A stretch of 64,000 nt of DNA, from assembly GCA_004369085.1 (NCBI GenBank), contig ML210311.1, positions 1 through 64,000 of the forward strand. The letters run 5' to 3'. Origin of the DNA: Coprinopsis marcescibilis. Taxonomy: Eukaryota > Basidiomycota > Agaricomycetes > Agaricales > Psathyrellaceae. Made by a program: the position numbers and the translations under genes. Positions 47,001 to 56,915 of the stretch are shown here, piece by piece (position 1 is the stretch's first letter; each line of letters begins with the position of its first letter). Under the pieces are notes generated by a model. The model searched no databases. It was not told the DNA's origin and worked only from the letters and a program-made list of their open reading frames with translations.

Positions 47001-48199
47001 AACATTGCTCAGCAGCTATTTGGTGGTATGATGCCCCGACCAGCTTCTGCGGCCCCTGCAAATACTGGAAGGTCTTCAACCCCTGCTTCTCCTGGGCCTA
47101 CTAGTGCACCTCCTACTTCGGCTCCTGGGTTACCTGCACCTCCACCAGCGCCCGCTCCACCTGCCGCACCTGCCGCCCCGCCGCCACCTGCGCTCCAAGC
47201 TCCAGTGCCAGCAGCCGCTGCAGGTGGCCGCGGCGCGTTGTTGTCCTCCATTCAAGGCGGCTTGAAGCTTCGACCTACCAAGACTGTCGACAAGAGTGGG
47301 CCAGCTCTGTCTGGAAAGGTTATTGGTGACGCCGCTCCTCCTGCCCATGTCAACTCTGCTCCAAGGCCGGCTTCACCTCCTCCGCCTGCTCCAGTGTACT
47401 CTTCCTCTTCCCCTGTAGCAGAATCTCCCTCTGAAGAATTCTCTGCCAAGTCCAACAACAGACAGTCTGTGGATTGGATGTCGAACCGTGCTGCGGCAGA
47501 TGCCGGTATTACCTCCGCTGCACCACGCCTGCCGTCGACCATAGAGGCTGATGAAGATGATTTCGAACATGTCTTCATCGCTCCCCCTATTCCAGCGATA
47601 CAGGTTGAAGCGCCGTCGTCGGAGCCTGATCCCGCTGCTGATCTTATGAGCGACATTGATAAATCAATCCGTGAGTGACATTGTTGGTTATTGTTTCTGA
47701 GATTTCTGATGAGCTTCTCCAGAACACAAAGTTCGGTCCTTGTATGCCTATGAGGGTGATGGGGCTGACGATTTATGTGAGTAGTTTGCTTGTGTCCTTA
47801 TTTGCTATACGGTCGCTTATAAGGCTGTGTGTTGCATCTTTAGCGTTCCCGGAGAACGCCATCCTCAACGCCAACCCTTCGAAAACCGGGGGCGATTGGT
47901 GGTTTGGAGTCATCGCGAGGACTGGTCAGTCGGGGTTGTTCCCCAAGACCTACGTTGACATCGTGAAGCCAGGTGAGTGCTTCTTGTGTGTCCCTTGGGA
48001 CTAAGGGATTAATCTTGTTCTTCTAGTCAAAGCCAAGGCGTTATACGACTACGCTGCAGAGAACGCAGACGAACTGTCTCTCCAAGAAGGACAAATCGTC
48101 TCAGTCGTTGACAATAGCGAAGAAGAGTGGTGGAAGGCTGAGAAGGACGGTCTGGTGTTGGTAGTCCCAGCAGCCTATTTGGAGTTGGTTGAGGGTTAG
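44006..48199 (+). CDS. Pan1/intersectin-type endocytic scaffold (EH, coiled coil, WH2, two SH3)
   Basis: Cortical actin and endocytosis scaffold. Start at ATG 44006 (MSQWGQPQQGFQQPMQTGFP). The N-terminus is Gln/Pro/Gly-rich with repeated QPTGF/QPTGY. One EH domain follows (KNYDKIFRVWDTSGTGFISG, ELAKIW/SLADIEDRGKLNIAEF), with an EF-hand-like loop. Next is a charged Arg/Glu coiled-coil region, then long Pro-rich tracts. A tryptophan-acidic motif (DDDWDEIQEHD) and a WH2-like motif (LLSSIQGGLKLRPTKT) would recruit Arp2/3 and actin. After GDIDKSIR-type sequence two SH3 domains are assembled from short exons: VRSLYAYEGDGADDL/SFPE with WWFGVIARTG, and AKALYDYAAENADELSLQEG with EEWWKAEKDG. The stop TAG at 48197-48199 lies inside a possible donor site (GTTAGT at 48195), so the protein may instead continue into the DH-PH region downstream. 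Confidence 0.85.
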
Positions 48200-48447
48200 T
48201 CGCTTTGACCTATTCTCCTGAGTTCTCCTTTTCTGTCATGCTTATGAAGATAATAGGCTAAAATTCTTCTTTTCTGCTTTATATCCATGTAACGCGTTAC
48301 CCTCGCGCTGCGAATTTCAAATTACGATTACGAATACTACCCCTCACTATCGTCGTTCACAACTATTGGAATGGAACACTCGGTTATACCTTGGAATCTC
48401 TTGCGTTTTCTTTCGTCTTTCTGGACCTGTGTTTGACTCTCTTTTAG
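48195..48447 (+). other. Candidate alternative intron joining the scaffold to the RhoGEF
   Basis: Donor G/GTTAGT at 48195 and acceptor TCTCTTTTAG at 48447. Removing these 253 nt drops the stop at 48197-48199 and fuses ...LELVE with EHSSEELSVPMATEES in frame. The same stretch also looks like a possible promoter or leader for a separate downstream gene (C/T-rich, ATG in CCCATGG at 48477). Confidence 0.5.
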
Positions 48448-48476
48448 AACACTCAAGCGAAGAGCTTTCGGTACCC

Positions 48477-51226
48477 ATGGCAACAGAAGAAAGCGACCTC
48501 AGCAGCAGCCCTGGTCGGCCTCAGTTGTCCCTAAACGAACAAAGCTTTACGTTCTCTGAGAACCCGGGGAAACAAGAAGCCAAAACAAGCGACCCACGAG
48601 ATCAGAGTGCAGAAGGTCCTAGTACTGACGTCGACGAAGATTCAGATGCTTCTTCAGATTCCGAATATCTCTCCTTTGGAGAATCAGACGATGAAGACGT
48701 GGGCGGCCAAGAACAGACTGAAGATGATAGGATGGCCCGCGAGAGGGAACGACAGATGGTGTTGGAGGCGGCTGGGCTCATCGTCAAGACTGTCGAAGGC
48801 GTTGCACCTCCACCTGTGAAGCTCGTGCGAAGGAGTACCAAATCCCATCGACGACCGAGATTGCCACCACCATCATCGTATCCCGCACAAGTTCTGGAAC
48901 AGCATGAGAAGCGAAGGCCTCCTCCGGAAGCGCCTAAACGACGAAAACCAAAGAGGATGTACTCGAAAGATAAAGAGCTGCCGCCTATCCCACCAGAACC
49001 AGAGGACGAGCCACAGTCCGCAAAGCAACTGGATCCTATCGCTCAGCTGGATGACGCCTACGCCCGATACGAATCGTTCAAGAACCAGCAGCTTGAAGTG
49101 AATACAAATCGACTATCCGTCATGTCAACCGATTCTGGTAGCATTACCAGCCACTCTTCGACGCTTGGGAGCTTGGCGTTTGGCTCGAGTCCTACAGCCA
49201 CTTCGCCGCTCTCGACTTCTCCCGCGCCTTCGCAGAGCCACCTGTCAACGTTTTCCTCATCGTCACGGGAGACGAGGGACAGTCGCGAGAGTGGTGGTGA
49301 ACAGCCGCAACGGTACCAATTCCTCAACTTTTTGTCGAAGAGCAAGACGCCTGAGCCGGCTGCTGTGTCGGCGGAGGGGAGAAAGTTTATGATTTCGGGG
49401 CCAATGGCTTTGGGGTCTGTGTTGCCGGGGTCTGCGTCTGGGGTGGCGAGCCCGTCTCGTGCCAGTCTGGTTTCACCTGGGAGCCCGGGTTCGGCAAAAT
49501 TGCAACCTTTGGCCCTGGAGACTCCGATGAGCGCTTCAAGTACCACGACGGTTATGCCACCTTCGATGGCCTCGCAACCGACGACCGCTGGCGGACAAGA
49601 GGCGGTCTCAAGAGAAGCTAGTCCGGCATTTGGAACTGTGAGTACTTGTCGGTTTTGGGGCTTTGGTTTGGGTTTGGCTAATGGTTGTTCGGCAGTCATG
49701 GGCAAGTTTGGTTGACAAGACTGCATTGGAAGGCATACCTTCTAGTGAGAGAAAGCGGCAGGAAGCGATTTTCGAGCTGATTAATACCGAGGTGGCGTAT
49801 GTGAGAGACTTGCAGTTGATCGTGGAGGTCAGAAATTCTCCAATTAGTTGCGGTTTCTCTTGATTTCTTATGTTTACTTTCTAGGTGTTCTACTCCAGCA
49901 TGTTGGATATTCTTTCGCACAAGGAGATCACAGTGGTCTTTGCCAACGTCGAGGACATCCTCTTGACCAATACTGTGAGCTGTTTTACCCTGGATGGACC
50001 GCTGTTCACTTAATTGATCGCCGAAATTGCTAGGCGTTCTTGAGCTCGCTGGAAGAGAGGCAAAAAGAATGCCGACTGTACGTAGACAGTATTGGAGACA
50101 TCCTACTCAACCATATCCCGAATATGGGTGTCTATTTGGAGTACTGTGTCAACCAGCAGACTGCGAACAAGGTCCTACAGTCGTTGAAACAGAGTAAACC
50201 TACGTTGGTGGAGCACATGAACGTACGTCGGTGTTTCTGTGGCGCTGAGTAAAGCTGACTTCCGTCGCCTTTGCAGAGATTAAAGGCGAACCCTGCCACT
50301 CGTAATCTCGATCTAGGGAGTTACCTTCTCGAACCGAGTACGTGCGCATGTATATGTATCGACGAACAGAAGTCTATTCTAACAAGTATTGCTTAGTGCA
50401 ACGGGTAACTCGGTACCCGCTGTTGATACAGCAAATTGCGCACTATACTTCGCAATCCGAATCTACAGACCACTCTGAACAAGAAGCTATTGAACAAGCT
50501 AAAGACCTCAGCAAGAAGCTGCTAGACAATATCAACGAGACAATAAGAGAACAAGAGGGCCGTGAAACGTTGCAGAAGCTGAGTGAAGGTGGGCTGTGGA
50601 TTGGGCAAGGGTGAGGAATCTCCTTCTTTTGTAAGATATGCGATCTTGAGGGACTGACTTGTGTTATAGACGACTTGACTTGACTGCACCAACTCGGTAC
50701 ATGGGGGATAGAAGGCTGTTGAAGCAGGGTGTACTATCCAAGGCCAAGAGTGGCCGGAAACTCAAAGCGTTCCTTTGCAGCGACATCCTTGTCCTGACTG
50801 ACCATAACGGCAAGACCTTGTACAGAATGGTATGCGATAGCTCCCCTTCAATAATCCCGTCATAGACTCAGTCGAATTCGCAGCCAATCCCACTAGCCCA
50901 TGCTCAAGTTAAGGAAACTGTTGGTACATCGCGAGGTAGGGCACATTTGAGCTTTCATGGCGTGCTTCTGACGATGCCTTGCCCTCACAGACGAAAGCAC
51001 CTTCCAGGTATTACAGGCCTATCCTAGAGGTGGAGATTCTATAGGGTTGAAATCGAACTCGCAGAAGGAATGTAAAGGTAGGTCTCCTGCCTTCCTCTGC
51101 TTGGACATAAGCTCATCCGTCGCTGCAGACTGGGTCAGGGCCATTGAATCAGCCAGTCGGAAGTGTCGTCACGCAGAAGAAAGGGCTGTTAGGAAGGGCT
51201 ACCATTCAAATTCCATCCGTCGATGA
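48477..51226 (+). CDS. DH-PH RhoGEF (separate gene or C-terminal half of an intersectin)
   Basis: Guanine nucleotide exchange factor for a Rho-family GTPase, probably Cdc42 or Rac by analogy with intersectins. If separate, it starts at ATG 48477 (MATEESDLSSSPGRPQLSL). About 390 residues of Ser/Pro/acidic linker with a KRRPPPEAPKRRKPKR basic patch are followed by the DH domain in several exons: RQEAIFELINTEVAYVRDLQ, VFYSSMLDILSHKEITVVFA, FLSSLEERQKE, ILLNHIPNMGVYLEYCVNQQ, and the signature QRVTRYPLLIQQI. The PH domain follows: LLKQGVLSKAKSGRKLKAFL, CSDILVLTDHNGKTLYRM, then STFQVLQAYPRGGDSI and KECKDWVRAIESAS. The stop at 51224-51226 comes shortly after, with no C2 domain. The order EH-coiled coil-SH3-SH3-DH-PH over both genes is that of long-form intersectin. 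Confidence 0.85.
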
Positions 51227-51578
51227 TCAATCGGAACGAGAGGCCAACGTTTAACGCGAATACATTCGTTTGTCAAGCGCTTTTTTATGCTCTATAGTCT
51301 GGTCGATTTTATGGACAACGCATATTTACTTCTTTAATAATTATCTAGATACTCTATAGTTTTCTGTGGCACACATCCATCACTATCCATCATTGCCTGC
51401 AAATGTGGCAGCTTTCCTCGCCATAACATCGAAATCGGGCTACATTTGATATTGTATGCGACCGCAGGTGTGCTCCCTCGAAACTGCTCGGTGCACTATA
51501 TATACCAAGCACTGACATTCTTTCGAAAAAAGCACGAACAAAATATCATATAGAGACGATATACTCCGTGATCGATAA
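51227..51578. other. Short convergent intergenic region
   Basis: 3' flanks of the RhoGEF (+) and F-box-like copy F (-). Nothing else seen. Confidence 0.4.
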
Positions 51579-53061
51579 TCAGTATGTCAATCTGATGAGC
51601 GTTCCATGAGTTTCCTGTGTTTTCCAAAGCCATTCGCGCCTGATTCGATTCTCCACGTCTACGAATAGTCGGGGGTCGAGGCCAAATTTCCCCACGTTTA
51701 TAACAACTTCCTTTAAATTTTTGAATTGCGGTTGGGTCAGGACTTCGTCCATGTCTGTTGTGTCGTCTCTGATCTCCTTTTTTAAAATCTCGATTTCGGT
51801 TTGTTCGTCGCATCGAAAGGTCAGGGTCAGGCTTTGGAGCTTGCAAATATCGCTGGTCTCATGAGACAAGAAATATCCGACCTTAAACCCAGCCTCGGGA
51901 TAGAATTCCTCTAGGTAGAACTGCCATGGTCTCCCACGTGGTGATAGTCCCAAGGTGCGAATAATTTCTACGCGATCGAAAGGACCTCTGACGCAGAGGT
52001 CGCTGAACGTCAACGGGAGAACTGCGTCACCGCGATGGTGCTCGTCTGTCAAAGGTACAGCTCAGCAGAACATTATCAGTTCGGTGAATCGACTCACGAA
52101 GGTCGAGGTTAAGGGTAATGGAATGTAGCTTGGGAGCAAGAGATATCATTTGGTCGAATTGGTATGTCACGGCCTCCCAATGATGATGGAGTGGGAGGAA
52201 GATCACCATATGCTCTACTTCGGGAAAGACTGGATCAAGGTGGGCGTTCCTCGCGGGCCAGTATTTTGAAGGTGCCTCGGAAATAGAACATATTTCAATT
52301 GTGTTCAGTGACCTGAGATCGGGAAAGTGGCTTTCAGAAATCGTGCTCTGCGATTGTTTAGCCCGCTAAGATCCATTTCAGTCCGACAGGATGACTTGAA
52401 TACTTGCCTCAGCGCTATCGATCTCGACCCCAACGACGCTCAAATAGCTTAAGGAAGTTGGGATGAGCTCCACAACCTCCAGAGGGAGCCTAATGGCACG
52501 AAGCCTCAGTGACAGTAGTGGAACTCCCATCAGAAGCTCTTTCACGATTTCATTGAGTGTCGATTGGCTGAAGGCGGCCTGCCTGGGCTCTTCCGGGTGA
52601 CATTCAAACATGATGCTTAGTTCTCGTAGTGTTGAACTGTGTTGAAGGGAAAGGAACAGTGCGGATAAGTTGGATGGATCTTCGTTCGCCAAAGTTATGA
52701 AATCGTCCTCCAGCTCTGGCCTGTGGCACTCATCTTGGCATAGCTGGTGTAGATCAAGGCCGACAATGTGCGAGGATATTTGTGGATTTGATTTGAGCAA
52801 TGATACGAAGCTATCAAGTCGTGCCTTGCTTTGTATCGTGACTCTAGCGAAGATGCGGGGAAGAAGGTGTTGTCTGAAGGAGTGCGATACGAGGGAGCAC
52901 CGAAACGCTGTAGTCCTTGCTTCGGCAATGTGGGGAGGGCAATCTTCAAGATCCTCGAGATTGACCCGGAAGCTCGGAAAAGCTTCAGCATCGTATGTAC
53001 CGAGAATGGCTTGAACAATCTCCAGGGGTAGTTCTCGCTGTGGGGATCGCATCTCAGCCAT
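51579..53061 (-). CDS. F-box-like family protein, divergent copy F
   Basis: Distant member of the same family. Start at ATG 53061 (MAEMRSPQRELPLEIVQAIL). F-box-like blocks are LPLEIVQAILGTY and FRCSLVSHSFRQHLLPRIFA. Exon 1 ends ...EIDSAE, followed by a 60-nt intron (52348-52407) whose donor is GCAAGT, a GC-AG intron. Exon 2 begins STISESHFPDLRSLNTIE and contains LAPKLHSITLNLDL. The last intron is the family phase-1 intron. The C-terminal exon has FSDLCVRGPFDRVEIIRTLG, VGYFLSHE, CKLQSLTLTFRCDE and MDEVLTQPQFKNLKEVVINV, ending LIRLTY at 51579-51581. The central and C-terminal blocks are more diverged than in copies A-E, so this looks like an older branch. Confidence 0.68.
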
Positions 53062-53954
53062 TGTCCTGACTTGCCGGGCGTCGAGAAGGTCGATAATCAG
53101 GATGTAGCGGAACCCGAGTAATAAGACAACCCGAAGTCGGCGAGTCACGAGTTCGACCCTGGCCCAATTAACTCTCCAATAGAGGAACCGTCGGTGTAGA
53201 AGACAATCAAAAGAAATGGGGAGTCAGGCAGGCTATTCGGAGCACTTACCAGTGACATTATGCTACCAATCATTTGAGAGAATGACGGTCAAGGCGGCTG
53301 CCCAGTATGGCAGTGGGTGACCGGGTTTGATCTGATAATGATTGTGATATCTGGCAAATTGGCCTTGGCTATCCGAGTTTCCTATTCTACCAAATTCGTT
53401 ATTATACTACCTACTACCCCATAGCGCGGCGGTAGGTGATGGGGTGGGGGTCTCCCTAGGAACTTGTAGACAGTTGTCACTGGCTCCTGGTAATGTTCCT
53501 GAGGCCTGATCACTGAGTTTTGACCCCTGTCCTTTAAATCATTATACATACACAGTCAACACACAGCACACACACGCCACCTTATTGTTTTATATCCACC
53601 TTTATCGAGGAGAACCATATGGCCTCCCCACAATATGCTGCAGGGGTCGAATTGTACTATATAGACGGTGGTACATCAATCTAGACCAAATCGAGTGGTG
53701 TTTTAAGCGCACATATCCGATATCGGGTGAAATATAACCTCACTATGACCGTCCGACATTGACAATGGTATCGTGAGATGAGAACTGTTTTCTTCGGACG
53801 GTCACGGTACTGATCTTTCTCCTTTTCATATCATTCAATCTCGATTCAAATTCTGAAAGTGTGGTATAACAGTTTGCTGAAGTTTGGATCCTTTCATTTC
53901 GTTACGCTTAAATAGCTGACCTTGTATGGCTATACTTTATGATTCCCTCTTTCG
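53062..53954. other. Intergenic, no gene seen
   Basis: Divergent flanks of copy F and the third P450. A CA-rich patch lies at about 53550-53580. A T-arm-like word (GTTCGACCC near 53150) lacks a foldable tRNA around it. Confidence 0.4.
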
Positions 53955-56146
53955 ATGCTCAACTCTATACCGCTTATATATCCGGAAAAGTGGGCTTCAT
54001 GGCCTGCTTTTCTCTTCTCTGCCCTTGGTATATCAGTGGCAGCCAGCACATTTTCCGTCTGGCAAGGCCGTAGAAAGCTTCGGCTACCACCTGGCCCCCG
54101 ACGCCTCCCGTTAATTGGAAACCTGCTCCAAATGCCCAGGGTCTCTCCGTGGCTAGTATATAATGAATGGGCAAAGACATACGGTAAGAGAGGCTTATAC
54201 CCCCATGCTTCACGAATCACTTGTAAGCTTGGTCTTCTGACATAGCCACTTTCAGGGAACATGATTTACCTGGAAATTCTTGGCCAACGAATCTTAGTGC
54301 TCAACTCTCTCTCTACAATTCTCCCGTTACTGGAGGCCAAAGCCAGCAACAACTCTGACCGCCTTCCAGTACCTGCTTTGGATATGTAACATTATATCTT
54401 CCCCCCGTATCTCAACATTGTTTATACTGAATATGGCACGTTATAGGGCAGGCTTCGGCGAATGGAATTTCGCTACGATGAACAACAATTCAGAGTTGCG
54501 TGCACATCGCCGTGCATTTCATCATTTCATGAGCCAGCATCACATTAATCTCTACTGGCCTATACTCGAACAGGAAGCGCTGCACATGTTGCGGCGCTTG
54601 CTCGGAGACTCTGCGGATGTGCTCGAAGCTGCAAGGCTGTGAGTTGCTATAGCGGGAAGCTTGTAGCGCGCTGACTCTCCACACTTGCAGGTTCTTCGGG
54701 ACCTCAATCATGCGGACATCTTACGGCGCTGTGGACCCAACGTACAACCAAGGGCTGATTAGAGACGGTGAGACCATCGTCAAAGGATTCTCAAGTGCTG
54801 CAGCACCAGGCAAGATGCTCGTAAATATTTTTCCCGTACTTAAATACATCCCATCATGGCTTCCTGGAGCAGGATGGAAGCACACTTTGGATGACCTCGC
54901 CGTTGTTGGGGATCGAGTGCTGAACAACGCCTTCAATGATGCCAAAGCCCGAATTGTGAGTGCCCTTTTCTTCTCCTTGCAACTTTCAAGTGGAGACTCT
55001 TAAACTCCGAACCAACTTCCAGAACACCGGTGCTGAGCGAGACGAGTTTCCATGTGCAGTCAAGATGTTTCTGGACGAAATGGAAGGAGATGACGAGAAC
55101 CTTAGCTATTCCGAACGTGAGAGGGTCGCAAGAAACGCCATAGCGGTTTCCTTTGTAGGTGAGCTGTACCCACTTCCCCTCTATCGGAATCAATTCCTAA
55201 CTATCGGCGCCAATGAAATATAGGGGGATCGGACACGGTAAGGAAACGATTAAGGTTAAGATGTATCTTTGTTTGACGCTGATATTTGTCTATCCCAGGT
55301 AGTCACGTCCGCGCGAGCGCTGATATTTGCTATGGCATCACATCCAGATGTCCAGCGGAAGGCTCAAGCGGAACTAGATGCAGTCGTTGGCGCTGAGCGG
55401 CTCCCCTCCCCAACGGATATGGACCATCTCCCATACATGCAGGCAATCGTGAAGGAAATTGGTCGGTGGCACACCGTGGTTCCATTGGGTAAGTCCAGCA
55501 CCTTATACGTCCATTGTATGGCGCTGAACAAGCGAAGGTCTCCCCCATGCGTCACGAGATGATGATGTATTCAACGGTTACTTCATCCCAGGAAAGACGA
55601 TCCTGATGCCTAACGTTTGGTGAGCAATCCGTAATCTCCTTGTGTTGAACACAAACATGATAAATCTGACTCACCACTCTACTAGGGCCATTATGCATGA
55701 CCCAGAGATCTTCGAGGATCCGGACAAGTTCAACCCTGAACGGTACCTCAAGGATGGCAAGATCGATCCATCGGTATTAGATTCATTCGGAGGCGCCTTT
55801 GGATTTGGGCGTAGGTAAGAACATGCGTTTCTGATGCATTATCCAGCTAGAACCGTTTATTTTTCCAGGACATGTCCAGGAAGATACTTCAGCCAATCTG
55901 CGTTGCAATTCATGGCTGCGTCCCTTCTCGCTGTGTTCGACATTCGCCCTCCCAGGGACGAAGCAGGCAATCCTATCTCCATGAAGATGGAGACGTCATC
56001 AAATCTGCAGATAATCTCGTAAGTGACTGCGTCATGAGCTTGGAGAATCCACGGATCACTAACTAAGACTAACTCTCAGCGAGGTGCATCCCTTCACTTG
56101 CGAAATCTCTCCGCGGTCGGACAAGCATGCCGCTTTACTGTCTTGA
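53955..56146 (+). CDS. Cytochrome P450 monooxygenase (third)
   Basis: Microsomal P450 related to the tandem pair at the left end. Start at ATG 53955 (MLNSIPLIYPEKWASWPAFL), with an N-terminal anchor and LRLPPGPRRLPLIGN. I-helix GGSDT is followed by SARALIFAMASHPDVQRKAQ. ExxR is EIGR in IVKEIGRWHTVVPL. The PERF region is FNPERY, and the heme loop FGFGRR/TCPGR is joined across an intron. The last intron is phase 2, giving IIS/EVHPFTCEISPRSDKHAA and a stop at 56144-56146, the same site and phase as in the other two. Differences such as SIMRTSYGAVDP show it is not a recent copy. Substrate unknown. Convergent with the acyl-CoA synthetase gene. Confidence 0.87.
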
Positions 56147-56915
56147 TAACACGAGGACCTTTGTCTTCGCCGTATACATTTAAGTCTGATGAGCACCCTT
56201 TAGCTTTACAACCATTCGTAACAATACACGTGCCGTTTGCGTAGTGTTCGTATTCTAGGTTCTGTGAATGAATATGGAACCTTTTTTATCCTGGCTCAAT
56301 AAGCATTACACGATGTGTTGTAAACAGAACGAAGTAGCTCTCATTGTCGGACGCATCGTCGCCGCCATCTGTGTGCCGTAGTATGACTAGTAGTCCCTTT
56401 GCCAATGGTTTGATGCACCATTAGCGCCGGGCCGAACATGAACATCCCGGAATTCAGCTCATCTTTCCAAAGTATAAGATTATGTTTTCCTCCTGTTCAT
56501 GTTGCTGAAATTCGACCAAGAGCGAATCGTTTCGTTCCTACCTTTTCTGGACATTATTTATGTGCTGAGCCAGGCACTTCACCACTCATAAGCGCGCCAA
56601 GGTTCCGAAATAGCCGCCGTTACCACGTCTGCACTCGTCGTTTTGTTGCCTTTCAGGGTATGTTCGCTAGAAACATTGTACAATTCACATCTCTACACCA
56701 AGATATCACGATGACGCCCAAGGATCTTGAATAGGCGCACGTTCGTAACCTGAAACGACAAAACATTTTCAGTAAGTAGCAGCAGAAAGGTGACTGGTAT
56801 TCGAAGTTCCACGCCGCGAACCTGTTATACAAATAAGATACAATATACAGGGAAATGCAGTAGCCAACAAAGGAAAAGAGTCCGCGCATGAATGTCCAAC
56901 GCAAAGGAATCGACA
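56147..56915. other. Convergent intergenic region
   Basis: 3' flanks of the third P450 and the acyl-CoA synthetase. No gene seen. Confidence 0.4.

Noticed and set aside
49058..49726. 222-codon minus-strand frame opposite the RhoGEF linker
   Set aside because: Shadow of the Ser/Pro-rich linker; no independent features.
53100..53165. tRNA-like T-arm word (GTTCGACCC)
   Set aside because: The stem next to it does not pair, and no D-arm, anticodon arm or acceptor stem could be folded around it.
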